Source: an uncultured Opitutaceae bacterium | Lineage (GTDB): Bacteria; Verrucomicrobiota; Verrucomicrobiia; Opitutales; Opitutaceae | DNA: 64,000 bases | Assembly (NCBI GenBank): GCA_937902925.1 | Contig: CALFNN010000007.1 | Span: 1-64,000, forward strand | Direction: 5' to 3' | Shown: positions 57,302 through 64,000 of the stretch, piece by piece | Layout of the letters: every line of letters starts with the position of its first letter | Numbering within the stretch: the first letter of the stretch is position 1 | Program-made: the position numbers and the translations under genes | Notes under the pieces: generated by a model | Told to the model about the DNA's origin: nothing | The model's database searches: none | Seen by the model: only the letters and a program-made list of their open reading frames with translations

Positions 57302-58239
57302 AAATGGGTTGCCGCCGCGACCGATCGAAAACGCTGCACCGCGAGCATGGCCATCTCCCGAACCAACGCCGTAAAATCCAGTCCCGCGCTGCGTGCGCTC
57401 ATCGGCAGCAAGCTGGTCTCTTTCATGCCGGGCAGCGTGTTAATTTCGAGCAAATAAAGTTGCCCGTCGTCGCCGACGATGAAGTCGACCCGTGCGTAGT
57501 CGCGGCCGCCGCAGGCTGCGAACGCCGTCTCGGCCGCCTGCTGGATCCGGCGCGTCGTCGCGGCGTCGAACGGTGCCGGGCACAGATACTCGGTCAGCCC
57601 CTTCGTGTATTTGCTCGCGTAGTCGTAGACGCCGGACTTGGGCCGGATCTCCACGATCCCCATCGCCGTGCCGCCCAGCACGCCGACCGCGAGTTCGCGG
57701 CCGAAAATGCGTTTTTCGATCAGCCAGTTGCCGCGGTCGATGGCGGCCAGTGCCTCGACCAGTTCGCTGTGCGCACCGACGATCCGCAGGCCCACGCTGC
57801 TGCCCTGGTCGTTCGGCTTCACCACGACGTGTTCGCCGAACCGCGCGATCACCTCGTCTGCGGCCGGCTTGCCGCTCGAGGGGAAAACCATCCCGGGGAT
57901 GATTTTCAAGCCCCGTGCGGCGACCGTCTCCTTCGTCACGGTCTTGTCCATCGTGAGCGCACTGCTGGCGACGTCGCAGCCCGCGTAGCCGACCCCCGCG
58001 CCTTCGAGCAGTCGCTGCATGCCGCCGTCCTCGCCGAAGGTTCCGTGCAGCGTCGAGAATACCACGTGCCGCGCCGGATCGAGGCCGGCCGGAAGCGCAT
58101 CGGCGTTGATCTCGAAGAGCCGGGTCGGAAACGTCCGCGCCAGCGCGATCGCGCACGCCCGGCCGGACCCGAGCGAAACCTCGCGCTCGGCCGACGTGCC
58201 GCCGGCAAACACCGCGATGATCGGCCGCGGCGTGCTCAT
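57298..58239 (-). CDS. ddl: D-alanine-D-alanine ligase
   Basis: The 313-residue ATP-grasp enzyme joins two D-Ala for peptidoglycan. Motifs are FAGGTSAEREVSLGSG, LHGTFGEDGGMQRLLEGAGVGYAG, VVKPNDQGSSVGLRIV, and the C-terminal LYLLEINTLPGMKETSLLP. The ATG at 58239 gives the standard N-terminus. The leader upstream contains the large inverted repeat at 58260-58336. Confidence 0.97.
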   Translation of the reverse strand: MSTPRPIIAVFAGGTSAEREVSLGSGRACAIALARTFPTRLFEINADALPAGLDPARHVVFSTLHGTFGEDGGMQRLLEGAGVGYAGCDVASSALTMDKTVTKETVAARGLKIIPGMVFPSSGKPAADEVIARFGEHVVVKPNDQGSSVGLRIVGAHSELVEALAAIDRGNWLIEKRIFGRELAVGVLGGTAMGIVEIRPKSGVYDYASKYTKGLTEYLCPAPFDAATTRRIQQAAETAFAACGGRDYARVDFIVGDDGQLYLLEINTLPGMKETSLLPMSARSAGLDFTALVREMAMLAVQRFRSVAAATHL

Positions 58240-58259
58240 GGCAGAACGTCTCCTGCCTT

Positions 58260-58336
58260 GGGTCGGGGCCGACCTCCGGGCGGGCCGCTTGGGTTTCGCA
58301 ACAATGCACAGGCCGCCCGAAGGTCGGCCCCGACCC
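58260..58336 (-). repeat. Large inverted repeat between murC-murB and ddl
   Basis: The arms 58260-58286 and 58311-58336 match over about 26 bp with one mismatch and one indel, around a 24-nt loop. Each arm contains the shorter palindrome GGTCGGGGCCGACC. It could be a REP-type element, a processing site or an attenuator; it has no T-run. Confidence 0.75.
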
Positions 58337-58366
58337 GCGCTCGCCCGCGATTTCGATCCGTCGTCC

Positions 58367-60679
58367 TCACAGCACATCCTCCCAGTTCTTCCCGTAAAGC
58401 ATCACCTCGGGTTCGAGCTCGACGCCCTTCACCTGCCGCACCCGCGCCCGCACGCGGCGGACGAGTTCGAGCACCTCGCCCGCGGTCGCCTGCCCGCGAT
58501 TCACGATGAAATTGGCGTGGACCCGCGAGACCTCGGCGCCGCCCACCCGCTCGCCCTTCAGCCCGCTTTCGTCGATCAGCCGGCCGGCCGAGTTACCCGG
58601 CGGATTCTTGAACACGCACCCTGCGCTCGGTTCGCGCGGCTGCGCCTCGTGCCGTTTCCGGGCGTAGGCGTCCATCTGCCGCCGGATCGCCACCGCGTCG
58701 GATTGCGCCGCCGGTCGCAGCAGCGCCCCGAGCGCAATCGCATGATGCAGTTCGGCGCAGTGGCGGTAGTCGACGTGCATCGCCGCCTTCGCGAGCGTCC
58801 GCACGTCGCCATCCATCGTCATGAGCTGCACCTCCTCGACCACATCGAACATCCATCCGCCCATCGCGCCGGCATTCATCCGCAACGCGCCGCCGACGCT
58901 CCCGGGAATCCCCTCGAGAAACTCGAAGCCCACGAGCCCCGCCTTCGCCGCGAGCCCGCAAAGATTCTTCAGCCGCAACCCGGCACCCGCGAAAACCCGC
59001 CCGTCGCCCCGGGGCTCAAACTTCGCCCACGCCTCGGGCGCCAGCGCAACAACGAGCCCGTCCACGCCTTCGTCGGGCACGATCAAATTCGATCCGCGCC
59101 CCAGCAGGAAAACCCCGACGCCGCTCGTTTTCGCCTCGCGCAGCAGCACCTGCAGATCCGCGACCGACGCCGGCTCCGCGTAGACCCGCGCCGCGCCGCC
59201 GACCCGCATGGTCGTCTTCGCGGCGAGCGGCTCCTCGCGCCGAAGCCTCGTTTCCTCCGTCACCAGGCGCTTCAATCCGCCGGCAAAATCGTCCCAGCGT
59301 TTCGCGTTCATCGCGTCCTCCTTCAATATCCCGAGCCATGCCCGCGCCTTGCGATCGATGTCGCCCGCCCCGACGAACGCCACCACGTCGCCGCTGGCGG
59401 CCTCGCGCGCCAACGCGCGAAAAAAACCGGCATCGTCCGCCGGCAGGTAGCTGACCGGCAGCGCACCGGCGCTGCGCTTCAACTCCGCGTAAATGTCGGC
59501 GGTCGTGCCGCCCGCGGTCGGCGCCTCCCCGGCGGCGTAGACGTCGAGGAGGTGCACGCGATCCGCCATCGCCAGCGCCGCGGCAAACTCGACCTTGAAC
59601 TGCGCCGTCCGGCTGAACCGGTGCGGCTGGAACACCACGATCAGCCGGCCGCCCGCCGCCACCCGGCGCCGCAGGCTCGCCAGCAGCGCCCGGATTTCCG
59701 CCGGATGGTGCGCGTAGTCCTCGATGACCGCCGGTCCATCGCCGGCCTGCAACACGGTCTGCCGCCGGCGCACGCCGGGATAGTCGGCCAGAAGTTTCGG
59801 CATCAGCGCCACGCCCATGAGTTGCGCCGCGGCCAGTGCGGCCGTGGCGTTGGCGGCGTTGAAATCTCCCACCGCCCGGACCACGGCGGCGTCCGGCGAA
59901 AACCGCCCGCCGAGCCGGAGCGTCATCCCCGCGCCAGCCTCTTCCGCGACCGCCCCACGGAAGCTCCCGCTCCGACCGAACGTCGTCGCGTGCGGCGCGA
60001 CGCGCGCCGATCGCGCGCACGCATCGCTGACCAGCACGGTCCCTCGCGTGCGCGCAAACAGCGCGGCAAACGTCGCCTCGAGCTCCGCCGGCTGCCGGTA
60101 GTAATCGGGGTGGTCCCAATCGAGATTCACCGCCACGGCAAGCTCGGGCGAGAACCGGTCGATCGTCCCGTCGCTTTCGTCGATCTCCGCCACGACCCAG
60201 TCGTTGGAGCCGGCGCGGGCCGGCGCCGTGTCATCGGCAAACAACCCGCCGAGCACGTAGCCCGCCGGAAAATTCGCGCGTCGCAGCGCCGTGATCAGCA
60301 TCGCCGTGGTCGTCGTCTTGCCGTGCGATCCGCAGATCGCCACGAGTTTCTTCTCTCGTGCGACCTCCGCGAGCGCTTCGCCACGCCGCACCAGCGGCAG
60401 CCGCCGCGCGACCGCCGCCACCCAGGCCGGGTGATCCTTCGCGATCGCCGACGAATACACGACGAGATCGCAATCGGCCGGAATCGTCCCGATGGCCACC
60501 CGCTCGCGTTCCAGCACCGCACGCATCTCGCCCGTCAGCGCATCGTCCTCGCCACTGACGTTGAACCCCACCTGCGCCAGATAAACCGCCAGTGGCCCGA
60601 CCCCCATGCCGCCGACGCCGACGCAGTGGATGCCGCGCACGTCGCGGTCGAACAACCGTGGCCGCGTCGCCGGTCTCAT
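58367..60679 (-). CDS. murC-murB: Fused UDP-MurNAc-L-Ala ligase / UDP-MurNAc dehydrogenase (MurC-MurB)
   Basis: The 770-residue protein joins two peptidoglycan enzymes. Residues 1-456 are MurC, which adds L-Ala to UDP-MurNAc: GIHCVGVGGMGVGPLAVYL, the ATP loop AICGSHGKTTTTAML, NLDWDHPDYY, VIEDYAHHPAEI, FQPHRFSRT. Residues 457-770 are MurB, which reduces UDP-GlcNAc-enolpyruvate with FAD: TTMRVGGAARVYAEP, LGRGSNLIVPDEG, EGIPGSVGGALRMNAGAMGG, REPSAGCVFKNP. An in-frame ATG at codon 457 has a perfect AAGGAGG five bases upstream, so MurB may also be made alone. The ddl gene follows after 127 bp. Confidence 0.95.
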   Translation of the reverse strand: MRPATRPRLFDRDVRGIHCVGVGGMGVGPLAVYLAQVGFNVSGEDDALTGEMRAVLERERVAIGTIPADCDLVVYSSAIAKDHPAWVAAVARRLPLVRRGEALAEVAREKKLVAICGSHGKTTTTAMLITALRRANFPAGYVLGGLFADDTAPARAGSNDWVVAEIDESDGTIDRFSPELAVAVNLDWDHPDYYRQPAELEATFAALFARTRGTVLVSDACARSARVAPHATTFGRSGSFRGAVAEEAGAGMTLRLGGRFSPDAAVVRAVGDFNAANATAALAAAQLMGVALMPKLLADYPGVRRRQTVLQAGDGPAVIEDYAHHPAEIRALLASLRRRVAAGGRLIVVFQPHRFSRTAQFKVEFAAALAMADRVHLLDVYAAGEAPTAGGTTADIYAELKRSAGALPVSYLPADDAGFFRALAREAASGDVVAFVGAGDIDRKARAWLGILKEDAMNAKRWDDFAGGLKRLVTEETRLRREEPLAAKTTMRVGGAARVYAEPASVADLQVLLREAKTSGVGVFLLGRGSNLIVPDEGVDGLVVALAPEAWAKFEPRGDGRVFAGAGLRLKNLCGLAAKAGLVGFEFLEGIPGSVGGALRMNAGAMGGWMFDVVEEVQLMTMDGDVRTLAKAAMHVDYRHCAELHHAIALGALLRPAAQSDAVAIRRQMDAYARKRHEAQPREPSAGCVFKNPPGNSAGRLIDESGLKGERVGGAEVSRVHANFIVNRGQATAGEVLELVRRVRARVRQVKGVELEPEVMLYGKNWEDVL
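59309..59324 (-). promoter_or_regulatory. Internal ribosome-binding site and start for MurB
   Basis: On the minus strand AAGGAGG (59324-59318) is followed after five bases by ATG (59311-59309), exactly at the MurC-MurB domain border. It encodes LKEDAM within the fusion. It could allow separate translation of the 314-residue MurB. Confidence 0.6.
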
Positions 60680-60821
60680 GACCCGGGATCTCCTTCCGTC
60701 CCCCCGGGAGCAACGTCAACTATTAGTTGACATTGCTTCGCACGGACCCCGCGCGGGCGCGCCCCGCGGGCAACGCCCAACGTTACTTTTCCTCCCGGCG
60801 TCCGAAGCCAGCGGGGCGCGG

Positions 60822-61949
60822 TCATGCCACGGCGGGCTGCGAGGCGGGCGGCAGCCCGCCCGGCGGCGCCACGATTTCCTCGAGGTCGCGCAGCATGAGC
60901 TCGAGGGCGTTCGTCCGGTCCATCCGCCGGAGATTGCCGCGGAATTTCCGCAGCAGCCAGTCGTTGAAGATCACGTCGAGCACCTCGGCGTGGAGCCGGT
61001 CGAGCCGGGTTTGCTCCACCGCGATGCCGCCGCCCTGGCGCTCGAAAAACGCGGCGTTCGCCCGCTGATGGTCGTCGGCCGCCTGGGGATAAGGCACGAG
61101 AATCGCCGGGGTCTCGCACCGGATTAGTTCCGCCAGCGTGCCCGCGCCCGCCCGCGATACGACCAGGTCCGCCGCCGACAGCAGTTCACCTATCCGGTCG
61201 CAGAACGCGGAAAAATACGCGGGAATCGGCGCCCCCGAGCCGGTCGTGAGCTCCACGGCACCTTCGCGGCCCTTGCCCAGACCCGTGACGCAGTAAACTT
61301 GGATGCCCTCTCCCGCGAAAAACTCGAGGCGGCTGCGCACCCAGTCGTTCAAGGCCGACGCGCCCTGGCTGCCGCCGAGCACGACCAGCAGCCGGTGGCC
61401 GGGATCGAGTCCGAAGGCGGCGCGCGCCGCGGGCGGCGAATGCCGGATCATCTCCCGTCGCACGGGCAGTCCGACGTGCCGGGTGGCCGACGCCCGCACT
61501 CCCGCCAGCCGGATGCCGGCGGGCAGGTAAACCCGCCGCGCGAACCGGCCGAGCGTGCGGATCGCGAGACCGGGCACCCGGTTCGATTCGTGGAGCGCCA
61601 CCGGCACGTGCGCGAACCGCGCCGCGACAACGACCGGAGCCGAGGTGAACCCGCCGAAGCCAACCACGCCATCGGGCCGCAGCGTGCGCAGCAGCCGGAG
61701 GCAGAAGAAAAACGCGCGCGTCTGCGACCCCACGCACCGGAGAAACTTGACCGGATGCAGCGAGAATCCCGTGCCCGGCATCCGCTCGAACCGGAGCTGC
61801 GGGTATTTTTCGAGCAGGCGGGCGTCCACTTTTTTCTGGCTGACCAGGAGCACGGCCTCGTGGCCGCGTTGGGCCAGCCCCTCGGCGAGCGAGATGCCCG
61901 GCGAAAGATGCCCGCCCGTGCCGCCGCAGGAGATGAGGAACCGGCTCAT
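60822..61949 (-). CDS. murG: UDP-GlcNAc transferase MurG
   Basis: The 375-residue glycosyltransferase adds GlcNAc to lipid I at the inner membrane. Motifs are the N-terminal ISCGGTGGHLSPGISLAEGL, VGFGGFTSAPVVVAARF, LHESNRVPGLAIR, LLVVLGGSQGASALND, and VSRAGAGTLAELIRCETPAILVPYPQAADDHQRANA. The start at 61949 places the G-loop ten residues in. It is 143 bp after the murC-murB start codon in transcription order reversed, that is murG precedes the fusion gene. Confidence 0.96.
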   Translation of the reverse strand: MSRFLISCGGTGGHLSPGISLAEGLAQRGHEAVLLVSQKKVDARLLEKYPQLRFERMPGTGFSLHPVKFLRCVGSQTRAFFFCLRLLRTLRPDGVVGFGGFTSAPVVVAARFAHVPVALHESNRVPGLAIRTLGRFARRVYLPAGIRLAGVRASATRHVGLPVRREMIRHSPPAARAAFGLDPGHRLLVVLGGSQGASALNDWVRSRLEFFAGEGIQVYCVTGLGKGREGAVELTTGSGAPIPAYFSAFCDRIGELLSAADLVVSRAGAGTLAELIRCETPAILVPYPQAADDHQRANAAFFERQGGGIAVEQTRLDRLHAEVLDVIFNDWLLRKFRGNLRRMDRTNALELMLRDLEEIVAPPGGLPPASQPAVA

Positions 61950-61966
61950 GTGATTCCCTTCGGGAA

Positions 61967-62096
61967 AAGCTCCACGCTCCAGGCACCAAGCTCCACCGCA
62001 GCGCCAAACCACAACGACCAGCCACCGGAAAACGTCGCCGGGGTTGTTTTCAAGCTTGCCGTTTCTCCGGAGCTTGGAGCTTGGAATTTCGAGCTT
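61967..62096 (-). repeat. Imperfect inverted repeat between ftsW and murG
   Basis: Segments rich in AAGCTCC/GGAGCTT occur near 61967-61995 and as GGAGCTTGGAGCTTGG near 62069-62084, giving imperfect complementary arms across the 154-bp ftsW-murG gap. The stretch looks like an inserted repeat rather than a gene or terminator. Confidence 0.5.
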
Positions 62097-62103
62097 TCGC
62101 GAT

Positions 62104-63270
62104 TCACGCCAGCACCTCCTGCATCGCCCGCGCGCGCCCCGGCAGCCGCGCCCGGCCCCACGTGCGCTGGGTGTTGAGAATCACCCCGAGCAGCAGCCCC
62201 ATCAGCATCAGGTTCGAGAGTCCCGCGCTGATGAACGGCAGCGACATCCCCTTCGTCGGCAGCAGGCCCGTCGTCACGCCCAGGTTGATGATCGCCTGCA
62301 GGCAGATGAGCAGCACGCAACCCGCGACGAGGAGAAAATGAAAGAGATTCGGCGCGCGCCGCAGGTGAATCAGGCCCGCGATGAAGATGATCGTGAAGAT
62401 CGCCACCACGCCGAGCGTGAACCACAGCCCGAGTTCCTCGCCGATCACCGAGAAGATAAAATCCGTGTGCGCCTCCGGCAGGTAGTTCAACTGCTGCCGC
62501 CCCTGGCCCAGGCCGGCGCCGTTCGTGCCGCCGGCCGCGAAGGCGACCAGCGCCTGGTAGAGCTGGTAGGTCCGCCCGCTCTTGTTGCCCTCCACGTCGA
62601 GAAACGCCGTGAACCGCTGCAGCCGGTTCGGGATCAGCACCACGACCACCGCAAATATTCCGATCACGCCCGCGATCGATGGCAGCACGTAGCGCCAGCG
62701 CGCGCCGGCGAGAAACAGCAACCCGAAGCCGACCACGACCATCAACGCCGCCGTCCCCATGTCGGTTTCCTTCAACACGAGGCCGCCAAACGCCGCGATG
62801 AGCGCCGCCGGCAGCGCGAAGCCGCGCTTGAACTCGCCGATGTGCGTCTGGTTGACCGCCAGGTAGTGCGCGAGGCAGAACACGAGGCCCAGCTTCGCGA
62901 ACTCCGACACTTGCATCCGCACGCTGCCGACCCCGAGCCAGCGCCGCGAACCGTTCACGCTGATGCCGACGTGCGGCACGAGCACCAGCGCGAGCAGGAA
63001 GAGGCTGGCGCCGCCGATCCACCACGCGTAGTTGCGCGCGTAATCGAGATTGATGCGGCTGACCACAAAGCAGAGCACGGTCGCCGCCACCAGGCCGGCG
63101 AGCTGCTTGCAGAGATAAAAATAGGCGCCGTCGCTGAACGACGCGCTCGCGCTGAACAGGATCGTCAGCCCGAGAATCGCGAGGGCGATGGCACAGACGA
63201 CAATGACGGCCGCGGGATTGAGCAGAAACCGCGCCCGGGCTGAGTCGGCGGCTGGCGGGAGCGTGGCCAT
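62104..63270 (-). CDS. ftsW: Lipid II polymerase FtsW
   Basis: The 388-residue SEDS-family membrane protein polymerises lipid II at the division site. It has about ten membrane helices and the conserved segments NGSRRWLGVGSVRMQVSEFAKLG, GGLVLKETDMGTAALM, YQLYQALVAFAAGGTNGAGLGQG with its invariant Gly-rich loop, LPEAHTDFIFSVIGEELG, and KGMSLPFISAGLSNLM near the end. It follows the LysM gene after 81 bp. Confidence 0.95.
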   Translation of the reverse strand: MATLPPAADSARARFLLNPAAVIVVCAIALAILGLTILFSASASFSDGAYFYLCKQLAGLVAATVLCFVVSRINLDYARNYAWWIGGASLFLLALVLVPHVGISVNGSRRWLGVGSVRMQVSEFAKLGLVFCLAHYLAVNQTHIGEFKRGFALPAALIAAFGGLVLKETDMGTAALMVVVGFGLLFLAGARWRYVLPSIAGVIGIFAVVVVLIPNRLQRFTAFLDVEGNKSGRTYQLYQALVAFAAGGTNGAGLGQGRQQLNYLPEAHTDFIFSVIGEELGLWFTLGVVAIFTIIFIAGLIHLRRAPNLFHFLLVAGCVLLICLQAIINLGVTTGLLPTKGMSLPFISAGLSNLMLMGLLLGVILNTQRTWGRARLPGRARAMQEVLA

Positions 63271-63351
63271 TGCGCGTCGGAAAGGAAGGCGGGCGGATCG
63301 TTTAGTGGTGGCGGGCGCCGTGGAGGGAACCGGCTGCGACGGGCATGGCGC

Positions 63352-64000
63352 TCAAGGCTTGGTCGTTGGCGCAGCGCCCCCCTCGACGGGAATGACCGGA
63401 ATCTCCGTCGGCGTGCTGCCGGGGCCGATCACCGGAATCTGCGGCGGCGTGGATGCCGGGGCTTTTTCCTCCGCGGCGGGCGCGGGTTTGGCCGTGGCGC
63501 CGGCGTTCTTGCTGCCCGCGGCCTTCCAGCCGGGGATCACGAGCACCATCCCGGGCCGGATGGTCCTGGCCGGGTCGGTGATGTTGTTCGCGAGCGCGAT
63601 GTCGCCCGATTTCACCCCGTATGTCTTCGCGATGCCGCTGAGCGTCTCGCCGTTCTTGACCGTGTGCTTCACGGAGTCGGCCGGAGTCTTTGCCGCCGGC
63701 GCGGACTTCGCCGCCGCGGCCGTGGCCGGCATCGTGGCCGTCGCTGCGGCCGCCGCGTGGCTGGCGGACTTGCCGGGGATGAGAAGTTTCTGCCCGGGTT
63801 TCAAGACGACATTGCTCCCGAGGTTGTTGGCGGCGGCGAGCTCGGCGACCGTGATGCCCTTCTTGTGCGCGATGCTCCACAGGCTGTCGCCCGACGTCAC
63901 GGTGTAGGTGGTCGCGGGCGTGACGTTGGCGACGGGTTCCGCAACGAGCGTCGTGGCGGCGGCAGTGCCGGGACGCGTCGGCGAGAAGCGGATGCCGCCA
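63352..64000 (-). CDS. LysM-repeat protein (5' end beyond window)
   Basis: The frame is open from 63352 through the right edge, so the N-terminus is missing. The visible 216 residues hold two LysM domains: TYTVTSGDSLWSIAHKKGITVAELAAANNLGSNVVLKPGQKLLIPG, and KHTVKNGETLSGIAKTYGVKSGDIALANNITDPARTIRPGMVLVIPG. They are joined by an Ala-rich linker, and the tail is Pro-rich. LysM domains bind GlcNAc in peptidoglycan. Its place directly before ftsW suggests a division or cell-wall role. Confidence 0.88.
   Translation of the reverse strand, partial: GGIRFSPTRPGTAAATTLVAEPVANVTPATTYTVTSGDSLWSIAHKKGITVAELAAANNLGSNVVLKPGQKLLIPGKSASHAAAAATATMPATAAAAKSAPAAKTPADSVKHTVKNGETLSGIAKTYGVKSGDIALANNITDPARTIRPGMVLVIPGWKAAGSKNAGATAKPAPAAEEKAPASTPPQIPVIGPGSTPTEIPVIPVEGGAAPTTKP

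Noticed and set aside
58019-60730. A 903-residue open frame opposite ddl and murC-murB
   Set aside because: It has the composition of a shadow frame, with no domain signature.

Overview
The window is GC-rich chromosomal DNA, most likely from a member of the Verrucomicrobiota close to Opitutaceae. This is inferred from two secreted proteins with PEP-CTERM tails, an NHL-repeat protein with an Ig-like domain, a MurC-MurB fusion in the division/cell-wall cluster, and the general gene content. No rRNA is present to confirm it. There are two tRNA genes (Cys, Tyr) and no CRISPR array, IS element or prophage. One degenerate-looking tyrosine recombinase sits beside tRNA-Cys.

Region 1 (about 1-20.6 kb) looks like a stress and stationary-phase island. 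It holds a P-type H+-ATPase (cut by the window edge), a STAS protein, a BON lipoprotein, a CsbD protein and a tiny DUF3309-like membrane protein. It also holds a phosphoketolase / transaldolase / acetate kinase set. A five-gene operon follows (baeRF-like protein, hybrid histidine kinase, receiver, CbpA, CbpM). Next come a PRC-barrel/BON protein, a LEA-like lipoprotein, an ice-binding-like and a second PEP-CTERM protein, a small secreted protein, and a YqjD-YqjE-YqjK-like trio. Nine of these transcription units share one promoter architecture, found here by eye. It is a 15-bp box close to GGGTTACACCCCATA, then exactly 21 bp, then a TAnnnT -10 element. This is the main discovery of the window: a candidate regulon with a fixed-geometry activator site.

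Region 2 (20.6-33.4 kb) has a small hypothetical gene, the recombinase by tRNA-Cys, a lone ParA, two ABC-2 permeases without an ATPase, rnc, mfd, a SurA/PpiC-type isomerase, an S26-like serine protease with a His in place of Lys, radC, a coiled-coil hypothetical protein and tRNA-Tyr.

Region 3 (33.5-50.3 kb) has a cardiolipin-synthase-type phospholipase D, a permuted NlpC/P60 protein, the glycolytic set gap-pgk-tpiA, a pullulanase-type GH13 enzyme, a 12-unit NHL protein, a histidine acid phosphatase, mnmA (with a palindromic repeat inserted in frame), a FUSC-family membrane protein and a TPR lipoprotein.

Region 4 (50.4-64 kb, all minus strand) has a GspE/PilB-type ATPase and a partner protein, obg, and the end of the division and cell-wall cluster. 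Read in the direction of transcription, that cluster is LysM protein, ftsW, murG, murC-murB fusion, ddl, ftsQ, ftsA, ftsZ. The MurB half of the fusion keeps its own strong ribosome-binding site and start codon.
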